From the NCBI RefSeq assembly GCF_020421205.1, contig NZ_JAIZZH010000008.1, forward strand, positions 35,254 to 99,253: 64,000 nt of DNA. Direction: 5' to 3'. The translations under genes were made by a program, and so were the position numbers. Positions 16,702 to 23,973 of the stretch are shown here, in pieces. The stretch's first letter is position 1, and the number at the start of each line of letters is the position of its first letter. The stretch comes from Hymenobacter pini (lineage in GTDB: Bacteria; Bacteroidota; Bacteroidia; Cytophagales; Hymenobacteraceae). The notes below the pieces were generated by a model. It did no database searches. It was not told where the DNA came from and saw only the letters and a program-made list of their open reading frames with translations.

Positions 16702-17214
16702 TTATTTCTTGGGGCGGGGCGTGCGGGCCGAGGTGTGCGTGCTGAGAATCTGCCACTGGCCGGCGGCGTTTTTGCGCAGCACCGACGTGGCTACCCCCCG
16801 GCGCACAATCGGCGGCTTGGCCTGCTTGTCCTGGGGGCCTTTTTTCAGCACGATGGTGTAGGTGTAGGTTTCCGTGGCGAAGGCGTAGCGGCCGTCTACC
16901 TGCACTGCGGGTTGGTAGTCGCTGAAGGTGAAGGCGCTGAACTCGTCCAGCTCGGGAGCAAGGTGGTGCGCCGCGTAGTGGCGGTAGCTGCCCTCCACCC
17001 CGCCGGACTCAAACACCTGCGAGTCGGTGGTGAACAGCCGGTGGGTACCGGTCGTGTCCAGCCGCTGAATGGCCTGTTGGTACCGGGCCAGCACCGCTTT
17101 TACCGCCGTCTCGTCGGCCGCGGCGCCGGATGCCAGCGACGTCTGGGCCCGGGCTGCGGCGGCGCTGAGAAGAAGGAGGGCGGGCAGGGCCGCGAGGGCA
17201 GCTATATTGTTCAT
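16702..17214 (-). CDS. Exported NTF2/SnoaL-like protein of unknown function
   Basis: 170 aa with an Ala/Leu-rich signal peptide ending in ARA-Q (residues 1-23). The mature part has the NTF2/DUF4440 pattern: an N-terminal helix pair (VKAVLARYQQAIQRLD), then beta strands with WQILSTHTS near the end. It sits between the adaptor and the RND pump genes on the same strand, so it is part of the efflux operon. It may bind a small ligand or act as an envelope accessory factor; no catalytic role can be read. Confidence 0.7.
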   Translation of the reverse strand: MNNIAALAALPALLLLSAAAARAQTSLASGAAADETAVKAVLARYQQAIQRLDTTGTHRLFTTDSQVFESGGVEGSYRHYAAHHLAPELDEFSAFTFSDYQPAVQVDGRYAFATETYTYTIVLKKGPQDKQAKPPIVRRGVATSVLRKNAAGQWQILSTHTSARTPRPKK

Positions 17215-17250
17215 CGGAGGCAGGGAAAATGCCGTAGCGGGCAGTTGGTG

Positions 17251-18396
17251 TTACTGGTTGAGGTAGATGGACTTGAGCTGGTAGGTACCTTGGGTCACTA
17301 CCCGGTCGTTTTCGTTGACCTGGCCCTGCACCAGCACGGTTTGCTCGCCGTTGGCGGCGCCGGGCTGCACGTAGCGAATCTTGAAGTGCTCGGGCTCGGT
17401 GTGCACGAACACCACCGGCTTGCCGTTCAGGTCGGTAATGGCCGAGGTGGGCACCACCAGCTGCGGCTTGCCCCCGCCCGTCTGGCCCACCACCTGCACG
17501 TTCACGGCCTGGCCGGGGCGGTAGGCGCTGCCTTCGGCCACGTCGAGCTCCAGAATAAGCTGGCGGGCCTGGTTCACGGGGTTGACCACGTTGCTGAACA
17601 CCACCAGGCGGGCGGGTACGCCCGCCTGGCCCTGCAGGCCCTCTACCCGGAACTGGGCCCCGGGCGTGATTTTGGCCAGGTCCTGGGCAAACACCTGGGC
17701 TTCCACCCGCAGCTTGCCCGGGTTCAGCACCCGCAGCAGCTCGTCGCCCTGATTGACCTGCTGGCCCACGGCCAGGTTGAACACGTCGACCGTGCCGCTT
17801 ACCGGCGAGGTGATGGGCACGCGCCGCTGCCGGGCCTGCCCGTTGTAGATAGCCGCGTTCTGGCGGGCCTGGCGCAGGCGCAGCTCGGCGGCCACCACGT
17901 CCTTGCGGGCGGCGATGTCGGCAATGCTCTGCAGACGGGCATAGTCCTGCTGGGCGGCGCGCAGCTCGGCCTGGGCGTTGGACCGCTCGGTGCTGAGGCC
18001 TATTTGCTGGGTGGCATCGAGGGTTTGCTCGATAACGGCCAGCGTCTGTCCGGCCCGTACCGGCTGGCCCACCTGCGCCGACAGGCTCACGATGCGTCCG
18101 CCCTGGGGCACGACGATGCGGCCTTCCCCGCCGGCCGCGGCCGATACCGTGCCGTAGAGCGTGGCGCGGCTGTACGTGCTGGAATACGCCGCCAGGCTGG
18201 TCTGCACCTGAAACAGGAACTGGCTTTCCTTGGGCAGCAGCACCTCGTCGGTCAGGGCCACGCCCGTGCTGGCTTTGGCCTCGCCCCCGTGGTCTTCGCC
18301 GCCGTGCGCCTGCAGCGGGGCCGGGGGCGGCAGCAACACCGTCAGAACCAATCCGGCTGCGGCCGTGGCTGCCAAAAGCTTGTGCTTAGGTTTCAT
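17251..18396 (-). CDS. cusB: Periplasmic adaptor of the RND efflux system (CusB-type)
   Basis: 381 aa. A short N-terminal membrane/signal segment is followed by a His/Glu-rich metal patch (HGGEDHGGEAK). Then come a barrel-sandwich lipoyl-like domain, a helical hairpin rich in Arg/Gln/Ala, a beta-barrel part and a membrane-proximal domain with the family phrase VVTQGTYQLKS close to the end. Membrane-fusion proteins of this type join the inner-membrane pump to the TolC channel and may pass Cu(I) to CusA. It lies 13 bp after the preceding gene. Confidence 0.9.
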   Translation of the reverse strand: MKPKHKLLAATAAAGLVLTVLLPPPAPLQAHGGEDHGGEAKASTGVALTDEVLLPKESQFLFQVQTSLAAYSSTYSRATLYGTVSAAAGGEGRIVVPQGGRIVSLSAQVGQPVRAGQTLAVIEQTLDATQQIGLSTERSNAQAELRAAQQDYARLQSIADIAARKDVVAAELRLRQARQNAAIYNGQARQRRVPITSPVSGTVDVFNLAVGQQVNQGDELLRVLNPGKLRVEAQVFAQDLAKITPGAQFRVEGLQGQAGVPARLVVFSNVVNPVNQARQLILELDVAEGSAYRPGQAVNVQVVGQTGGGKPQLVVPTSAITDLNGKPVVFVHTEPEHFKIRYVQPGAANGEQTVLVQGQVNENDRVVTQGTYQLKSIYLNQ

Positions 18397-18409
18397 ATAC
18401 TTGAGGGCG

Positions 18410-19033
18410 TTAGGAGATGGGGGTGTGGCGGGGGGCGGTCAGCGCCGGTTCCGCGGTGGAGGCAACCGGCTCCGGCCGGCGTCGGCGCAGCAGCAGGGCC
18501 GTCAGGCCAATGCCGAGCACGAAAGCCCCGACCAGGGCCAGGATGGTTTTCCAGGAGGCGAACAGCGAGGGCGCCGCGACCGAGGCGGTGGCGGCTACCG
18601 GCAGCTTCTCCCCGACTTTGATGCCGTCGAGCAGCAGCAGATCGGCTTTGTCGCCGGCCACGATGTTGGCCGCGAAGCTGTAGGCCTTGTTGGCCGGGAA
18701 CTCGCCTTCGACCAGGTAAATGCCCGGCTCCTGCTCCGTCACCGCCCACTTCAGGTTGGCGTCTTCCGGGTTGGTGAGCGTGAGCTTGGCCCCCTTGATG
18801 GGGGCGTTGGTGGCGTAGTCGGAGAGGAACAGGCGCAGGTCGGCGGGCTTGCCCCCTTCCAGCGGCTCGTAGCGCAGCAGCACCTCGAACTGCTCCGACA
18901 GCGCCGCCACTGAGAAGGACGTGGCGCCGGCCGGGGTCGAGGCCTTGGCCCCGTCGCCGTGGTCTTCGCCCCCGTGGGCGTAGGCCGCGCCCGAGAGCAG
19001 CAGGCCCAGCAGCAAAATCAGGAGTTGTTTCAT
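18410..19033 (-). CDS. Periplasmic Ig-like protein with C-terminal membrane anchor, efflux-associated
   Basis: 207 aa from the ATG at 19033, one base after the stop codon of the TolC-like gene (TAA-C-ATG). A signal peptide ends at AYA, directly followed by the His/Asp patch HGGEDHGDG, which is almost the same as in the neighbouring adaptor. The middle 110 residues look like an Ig or CopC/FixH-like beta-sandwich. A single TM helix (about 165-185) and an Arg-rich tail follow. It probably presents metal to the adaptor; no exact family was recognised. Confidence 0.65.
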   Translation of the reverse strand: MKQLLILLLGLLLSGAAYAHGGEDHGDGAKASTPAGATSFSVAALSEQFEVLLRYEPLEGGKPADLRLFLSDYATNAPIKGAKLTLTNPEDANLKWAVTEQEPGIYLVEGEFPANKAYSFAANIVAGDKADLLLLDGIKVGEKLPVAATASVAAPSLFASWKTILALVGAFVLGIGLTALLLRRRRPEPVASTAEPALTAPRHTPIS

Positions 19034-19034
19034 G

Positions 19035-20285
19035 TTATTCACCCCGCAGGTAGTTAAGTTCGATGAGCGCCTGACGGTAGTCGCGGATGGTGGTCAGGTA
19101 AGTGTTCTGGATGGTAAAGGCCTGATTGAGGCTTTGAATCAGCACCAGATAGCTGATTTCGCCCGCCTTGAAAAGTCGTTGGGATTGGCTGATGATGGCC
19201 CGCGACTGGGGCACCCCGGTCTGCTCGTAGTAGCCCAGCGAGGCCGAGAACTTGCGCGAGTCGGCCAAGGCCTGCTGGTACTGCGTGCCCAACTCCAGAC
19301 GCTGGGTTTGCAGCTGGTAGCCGGCAGCTTGGCTGCGGGCGGTGGCCGCCTGCAGTTGCGAGCGATAGGTCCAGAACCAGATGGGCACGGACACGCCGAA
19401 TTGAAAGCGGTACTTGATTTGGGAGTTCTCAAACGCCTGGTTCTGATAGCCCAGCGTTACGGCGGGCGTGCGCCGGGCCCGCACCAGGCTGATGCCCGAC
19501 TGGCTCAGGGTTACGTTCTGCTGGGCGGCGGCCAGCGTGGGGCTGCGCACCAGGGCGGCGCTGTCTTCCACGGGCAGGCCACTGAGCAGGGCCCCGCCGG
19601 TCTGCGCCAGCTCGGGCCCGCTGCGGCGCAGGTCGGTGCTGGTGGTGAAGGCCGTCGTGGGCTGGCCCAGCAGCAAGCCCAGGCGGCGCTGCGCGGCGCG
19701 TTGGTCCTCCGTGGCCTGCTGCAGCTGCACGGTTACCTGCCGCGCCTCGGCGTCGGTGCTGATGCGCTGCAGGGAGGTCACTTCGCCGGCGGCAAACAGG
19801 CGCTCGGTGGCCAGGCGCAGGGCGCGAAACAAGCTGTCCTGGTAGGTCAGCTGCCGCACCTGGGCATCGGCGTACTGCAGGTTCAGGTAGGCCAGCCGGG
19901 TGTCGCGCAGCACCGTGGCCCGGCTCACGTCGCGGTTGCGCTCGGCCAGCACCACGCCGGCCTCGGCCGCCTGGCGCTGGCGCCGGTACACGTTGGGCAG
20001 GTCGATGGTTTGCACCACGCCCGGGGCCCACATTTCCCCCGTGGGGGCCGAAAACAGAAAGTCCGGATTGGCGGGCGCGAACGAGCCGCGCTTCAGGGCG
20101 CGCTGCTCCTCAATCTCGCGCTCCGACTGCCGCAGCCGCGGGTGGCGGCGCAGGCTTTGGGCTTCGGCGCTGTCGAGGCGGATGGGGGTTTGCGCGCGCG
20201 CCGCGTCCCGGCCCGGCCCGAGCAGCAGCAGCAAGCCTAGCAGGAGCACACTGCTCACCCCGCTTTTTATTTTCAGGTACTTCAT
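19035..20285 (-). CDS. cusC: TolC-family outer-membrane channel (CusC-type)
   Basis: 416 aa with a signal peptide (LLLGLLLLLGPGRDAARA) and long amphipathic helices in two repeats typical of outer-membrane efflux proteins (LRRHPRLRQSEREIEEQRA near the start; YYEQTGVPQSRAIISQSQRLFKAGEISY near the end is the second repeat, quoted here only in part: FKAGEISYLVLIQSLNQA). It is the first gene of the RND efflux operon. It forms the outer-membrane exit duct for the CusBA-like pump. Confidence 0.88.
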   Translation of the reverse strand: MKYLKIKSGVSSVLLLGLLLLLGPGRDAARAQTPIRLDSAEAQSLRRHPRLRQSEREIEEQRALKRGSFAPANPDFLFSAPTGEMWAPGVVQTIDLPNVYRRQRQAAEAGVVLAERNRDVSRATVLRDTRLAYLNLQYADAQVRQLTYQDSLFRALRLATERLFAAGEVTSLQRISTDAEARQVTVQLQQATEDQRAAQRRLGLLLGQPTTAFTTSTDLRRSGPELAQTGGALLSGLPVEDSAALVRSPTLAAAQQNVTLSQSGISLVRARRTPAVTLGYQNQAFENSQIKYRFQFGVSVPIWFWTYRSQLQAATARSQAAGYQLQTQRLELGTQYQQALADSRKFSASLGYYEQTGVPQSRAIISQSQRLFKAGEISYLVLIQSLNQAFTIQNTYLTTIRDYRQALIELNYLRGE

Positions 20286-20390
20286 ATAGTCAGGTTAGTG
20301 CCCGTCAGGGGGCCGCCCGCCGTTGCAGCGGCAGACGGCCCGCGACGGAGAGGGCCCGGACGCGCTGGGCGTCCGAAAAACAGGCTCCGC

Positions 20391-20948
20391 CTAGGCTTTT
20401 TTTACCAGCGCCATGCCGCACTTGGGGCAGGAGCCGGGCTTGTCGCTGGCGCTGCCCGCGCACTTCATGGGGCACTCGTAGGCCGCGCCCACCGCTTTGC
20501 CGCCCTGGGCCGCGGCATCCAGCTTGTCGAAGCGGGTGTTGATGGCCTTGCCATCGGCTTTCAGGCTCACGATGGCCGTGCGCACTTTCGCGCCGGCGGG
20601 CAGCTTGGCCACCAAGTGGTCATCGCCGCCGGGCACCAGCGTTACCGTCGTGGTTTTGTTGTCGGCGGTTTGCAGCATCACGGTACCGGAAAGCGACTTG
20701 TTGGGTACCGGCGCCATCTTGGCGGCCAGCAGGTAGATGTGCAGCTCACCGGCTTTCTGCACCAGTTCCATATGGTAGGGGTTGGCCGAGCGCACCACGC
20801 CGCCGTGGGGCGCCACGTGGGCGTGGGTTTCGCCGGGGGCCGTGTGGGCATCCTGCTTGCCGCCGGCGTGGGCGTGCTGGGCCTGCGAGGCCAGCGGGGC
20901 CAGGGCAAAGAGGGCAACGGCAGCCAGGGTAATTCCAAAAAGCTTCAT
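20391..20948 (-). CDS. Periplasmic His-rich protein with heavy-metal-binding (HMBD) C-terminus
   Basis: 185 aa with a signal peptide (residues 1-23) followed by a His-rich stretch (HAHAGGKQDAHTAPGETHAH). The middle part is a beta-rich domain. The C-terminus has the rubredoxin-like heavy-metal motif YECPMKC...CPKCGMAL (about 153-180). It lies 105 bp upstream of the tolC-like gene on the same strand and 81 bp after the DUF305 gene, so it may be co-transcribed. The likely role is periplasmic copper binding. Confidence 0.72.
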   Translation of the reverse strand: MKLFGITLAAVALFALAPLASQAQHAHAGGKQDAHTAPGETHAHVAPHGGVVRSANPYHMELVQKAGELHIYLLAAKMAPVPNKSLSGTVMLQTADNKTTTVTLVPGGDDHLVAKLPAGAKVRTAIVSLKADGKAINTRFDKLDAAAQGGKAVGAAYECPMKCAGSASDKPGSCPKCGMALVKKA

Positions 20949-21029
20949 GGGAGTAAGTGAAAAAGGGTATTGGGGGTGGAAAAAAGGGGGCAGGCAGCGG
21001 CCCGTTCGGGGGCTGCCTGCGGGCCCGGA

Positions 21030-21761
21030 TTACATCTTGTCGGCGTTCTTGTCGTGCCAGGCCTTGAAGTCGGCGATTTCCTTCTGCTGGGCGTCAATCA
21101 TCTTCTGGGCCATCTTCTTGAGCTTCGTATCCTTGCCGTGGGCCAGCTCGGCCTGGGCCATGTCCACGGCGCTCTGGTGGTGCACCGTCATCATCATGTT
21201 GAAGTTCATGTCCGGGTCAGCAACGGGCTTGGGCATGTTCTGCATCATGGCGTCCATGGACGCCTTCATTTTGCTGGTGAAGGGGTCCGAAGAGTCCTGG
21301 GGTTTGTAGTTGGTAGGGGCGTTGTCCAGGCGGGTAGCCGCGGCTTCCAGCTCCGCTATTTCCTTTTGCTGGTCGGCCTTGATCTTCTCGGCCATCTGGC
21401 GCATGGTGGCATCCTTGCCGTCGCGCAGCTCGATGTCGGCCATGACCACGGCGCCTTTGTGGTGCTCCAGCATGTGGTGAGCAAAGTCGTGGTCGGTGTT
21501 GCCCTTCATCTTCATGGCGTGCATCTTGGCCATCATCTCATTCATGGCCGTCATCTGGGGCGACTCCCCACCGGTGGCTGCGGCACCTTCCGCGGCGGGC
21601 GCGTCATGGTTCATGCCGGCCATGTCGCCCGAAGCCGAGGCGTCGGTAGAAGTGGTTTCGGTGGTGGTAGCCGTCGAGTCAGCGGATTTGTCGCTGTTAC
21701 AGCTGCCCAGCAGCAGGGTGCCCGAACACAGGGCGGCGAGGAAAAAAGCAGACTTTTTCAT
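21030..21761 (-). CDS. DUF305 lipoprotein with two copper-binding-type helical domains
   Basis: 243 aa. The lipobox is LLLGSC (Cys near residue 21). After a Thr/Ala/Asp-rich linker containing MAGMNHD, two DUF305-like units follow: DHDFAHHMLEHHKGAVVMAD and, 100 residues later, MNFNMMMTVHHQSAVDMAQ. Both are ferritin-like four-helix motifs rich in His and Met. Such proteins are common in copper and other metal islands and probably bind metal at the membrane surface. A shorter paralogue is at 27469-28098. Confidence 0.8.
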   Translation of the reverse strand: MKKSAFFLAALCSGTLLLGSCNSDKSADSTATTTETTSTDASASGDMAGMNHDAPAAEGAAATGGESPQMTAMNEMMAKMHAMKMKGNTDHDFAHHMLEHHKGAVVMADIELRDGKDATMRQMAEKIKADQQKEIAELEAAATRLDNAPTNYKPQDSSDPFTSKMKASMDAMMQNMPKPVADPDMNFNMMMTVHHQSAVDMAQAELAHGKDTKLKKMAQKMIDAQQKEIADFKAWHDKNADKM

Positions 21762-21810
21762 GGGTGTTGAATTGGTTGAGGGTTGGAAAAAGGAAATGAG
21801 AAACGAAGGC

Positions 21811-22773
21811 CTAACTGGCCGCCGGGCCCTTCACGTTGATGGTGAAGTCGCCCGTGTGGATCTTGCCCGCGTGATTGAACTGCAGGAAGACGCGGTAGAG
21901 GCCGGGGGCTTCGAAGTTGGTGTTGAAGCCGATGGCCGGGCCCTTGTCGGCCTGGTCGTTGGGGTGCACGTGCAGGTAGCGCTCGGTATCCTTGCTGATG
22001 ACCACCACGTGGCCCAGCGCGCCGAGGTAGTTGTCGAGGTCAGTGACGGGCTGGCCGTCCTTGGTGATGGTGATTTTCATGCCCAGCAGCTGTCCGGTGT
22101 TCAGCGGCTTGTCAAAGGAGAGGGTGGCCTGGTAGCCGTCTTTCTCCCACTGCATGTCGTCGTTTTTGAACGTTACCGGGGCGTACTTCGGCCCCTGTAC
22201 CGTGATGGGCTGGCGGCCGAGCTGGTGACCGGCGCCGGTGGGCGTGTAGTCCTGAAACAGCACGTAGTCGCCACCCTTGGGGAAGGTGTAGTTGACCTGG
22301 TAATTGCCCTGGGCCGTGTACTCCGGGTGTTCGTGGTAGAACTGGCCCAGGTCCTTGCTGACGATGATGAGGTGGATTTTCTTCTCGTGCACCACGGCCA
22401 GCGGCACGGGGGCCGCCTCGTTGCCCACTTCCTGAGGCGTGAAGGTTAGCTTCGCGGGCTGGCCGGCGGTGAGCTGCATGGGTTGCGGCTCAAATTTCAT
22501 GGCGTAGGTCTTGCCGTTGCCGGCGGCCTGGTCGTTGTGTTCGAGCTTCATGCCGCACTTGGGGCACTTCTCCCCTGCCTTGGTGCTGGTCACTTCGGGG
22601 TGCATGGGGCAGGCGTAGGTGTGGCCGCCCCCGTGTTCGGCCGTGCCGGCGGCCGGCGCGTCCGTGGGGGTGGTAACGGTGTTGGTGGCGCTGCTCGAAG
22701 CAGAATCCGAAGAGCAGCTGGCGATGCTGAAGGCGCTGGCCAGCGCCAGCAGTGAAACGGGTACGCGAAACAT
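21811..22773 (-). CDS. Lipoprotein with N-terminal heavy-metal-binding (HMBD) motif and beta-rich domains
   Basis: 320 aa from the ATG at 22773 (MFRVPVSLLALASAFSIASC), which gives a lipoprotein signal; the longer frame to 23031 is read-through over the small gene upstream. Residues 50-80 hold YACPMHPEV...KCPKCGMKLE, the HMBD motif found in CusB- and P-ATPase-linked proteins. The rest is two beta-sandwich-like parts with conserved His (YHEHPEY, YLHVHPND). It probably binds Cu at the periplasmic face. It shares a strand and close spacing with the other envelope copper proteins. Confidence 0.75.
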   Translation of the reverse strand: MFRVPVSLLALASAFSIASCSSDSASSSATNTVTTPTDAPAAGTAEHGGGHTYACPMHPEVTSTKAGEKCPKCGMKLEHNDQAAGNGKTYAMKFEPQPMQLTAGQPAKLTFTPQEVGNEAAPVPLAVVHEKKIHLIIVSKDLGQFYHEHPEYTAQGNYQVNYTFPKGGDYVLFQDYTPTGAGHQLGRQPITVQGPKYAPVTFKNDDMQWEKDGYQATLSFDKPLNTGQLLGMKITITKDGQPVTDLDNYLGALGHVVVISKDTERYLHVHPNDQADKGPAIGFNTNFEAPGLYRVFLQFNHAGKIHTGDFTINVKGPAAS

Positions 22774-22835
22774 GGAGGGATAATTAGGGGATGAACTGCG
22801 GGGCCAGGATAGGCTGCCGGGGGCTCGGGCCGGGC

Positions 22836-22967
22836 TCAGGCCTGCCACTGCTGCCAGAGCACGAAGCCCAGCGCGGCGGCCAGCACGGCGTAGAGCAGGT
22901 AGGAGAGCAGGCGACGGCCCGGCCCACGGGGGGACGGTGCGCCGGCTTCCTGGCAACAACTCTTCAT
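22836..22967 (-). CDS. Tiny membrane protein with N-terminal CC motif
   Basis: 43 aa from the ATG at 22967 (MKSCCQEAG), ending in a single hydrophobic helix (LLSYLLYAVLAAALGFVLW) and WQQWQA. The frame is open further upstream, but the Met with a Cys pair is the natural start. It lies 62 bp upstream of the HMBD lipoprotein gene on the same strand. The Cys pair at the cytosolic end of a one-helix protein in a copper cluster suggests metal handling, but nothing more can be read. Confidence 0.45.
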   Translation of the reverse strand: MKSCCQEAGAPSPRGPGRRLLSYLLYAVLAAALGFVLWQQWQA

Positions 22968-23035
22968 TGCCGAAGGAAAAAACCAAGAAAAGGAAGGGAG
23001 GGGGCGCCGCTTCGGCGCAGGCGACGGGCAAACGA

Positions 23036-23078
23036 AAAGGCCCGCCCCGGACATAGCAGAGCTATGCCGGCGCGAGCC
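23036..23078 (-). terminator. Long hairpin terminator after the His-rich gene
   Basis: The core CCGG-a-CATAGC / GCTATG-CCGG stem (about 23050-23070) is extended by AGGC/GCCT outer pairs. On the minus strand it is followed by TTTTCGTTT. It lies just after the stop of the gene at 23096-23608. Confidence 0.65.
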
Positions 23079-23095
23079 TTAGCGCGTCGGGACAA

Positions 23096-23608
23096 TCAGA
23101 CCGTCAGGGACCGAATGAAAATGCGGATGTCGGGTATTTTAGGCTTCAGCTGCCGCCGGGCCACCAAGAGCACGGGACGTGACCGGTCCCACTGCTGAAA
23201 GCGGAACACCACGGTCAGCGGAGCAGGCGGCAGGGCCACCGGCATAAAGGCCATTTTCTCGATGCCGGCTTTGGGCGGGTGCGCCAGCGAAGCCCACACG
23301 GCCGCGGCGTCGTCCTGGCAGCAGGCGCCCTTGGGGCCGTGCTGGTGCGGGCCCGCAGCCGGGGCTTTGCCGTCGTGGTGGTGCGCGGCGGCCGCGTCGT
23401 GGCTCGCCCCGTGCTGGTGGGGCGTCTGGTGCTCGTGCGGCGCCTTGTGTGAATGCTGGTGGGCCGGGGTGCCGGCCGGGTGCTTGTGCGGCGCCGGCGC
23501 GGCGGGCATAACCAGTGCGCAAAAGACCTGCCCGAAGAACACGTTGAGGAAGACCACCAGCAAGGAGGCCGCCATCGTGCGTCGGGAATGGGTCTTAAGT
23601 CGGAACAT
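23096..23608 (-). CDS. His-rich exported or membrane protein (HYC_CC_PP-like)
   Basis: 170 aa. An N-terminal hydrophobic segment (LLVVFLNVFFGQVFCALV) precedes a region with more than 20 His in HxH and HxxH spacing (about 40-92), then GACCQDD and a Pro-rich, beta-like C-terminus. The His tract followed by a CC pair resembles small Bacteroidota envelope proteins of the HYC_CC_PP type found beside metal efflux genes. It probably binds copper in the periplasm. It is the outermost minus-strand gene of this cluster and diverges from the copA ATPase gene. Confidence 0.6.
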   Translation of the reverse strand: MFRLKTHSRRTMAASLLVVFLNVFFGQVFCALVMPAAPAPHKHPAGTPAHQHSHKAPHEHQTPHQHGASHDAAAAHHHDGKAPAAGPHQHGPKGACCQDDAAAVWASLAHPPKAGIEKMAFMPVALPPAPLTVVFRFQQWDRSRPVLLVARRQLKPKIPDIRIFIRSLTV

Positions 23609-23973
23609 TGGTACGAAACAACGGCAAAATTATCTGAAAAGTTTAAATAGCATTCTGCTGATACTGCTCCTGATGGAGCGCTACCATAAAGCCGCGTTAG
23701 TGCCCTCTGGCATCCGAAATAGCTTTTTTCGCCGGTTATGGTCCTTAAACAACGTTGCGCGGGGATTGCACAACGGGTAGCGACAGGGTACCGGTATGGA
23801 AATATTGTAAGTCTGACGACTGAATTGTGTACGTGTAGGGATTTGTTCCTTGTAGGCTATACAAATGTTGTAAGCGTTAAGCGCAATTCTGCACATCCAT
23901 TGGGGGCCGAAGCCAGTTTACTTCGTGTTTACTACAACGAGCGAACCTCCGCTTCCTACTAACGCTACTGCCC
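23609..23973. promoter_or_regulatory. Divergent intergenic region with the copA promoter element
   Basis: 365 bp, AT-richer than the flanking genes, with no credible gene. At 23869-23894 (plus strand) it reads TGTAAGCG-N4-GCGCAATTCTG-NAC, the element also seen at copZ (12159-12184; 22 of 26 bases the same). TTG at 23900-23902 followed 16 bp later by TACTTCG could be the -33/-7 pair, the same spacing as at copZ, although the -7 match is poor. A GATTGCACA motif is at about 23763. The minus-strand promoter for the His-rich gene must also lie here but was not identified. Confidence 0.5.

Noticed and set aside
16735..18621. A 628-codon plus-strand frame opposite the adaptor and NTF2-like genes
   Set aside because: It is antisense to two genes with clear family motifs and spans their intergenic gap; GC-rich shadow.
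20357..20375. CGGACGC-GCTGG-GCGTCCG hairpin as a terminator for the HMBD protein gene
   Set aside because: On the gene's strand the T-run lies before the stem, not after it, so it does not fit an intrinsic terminator.
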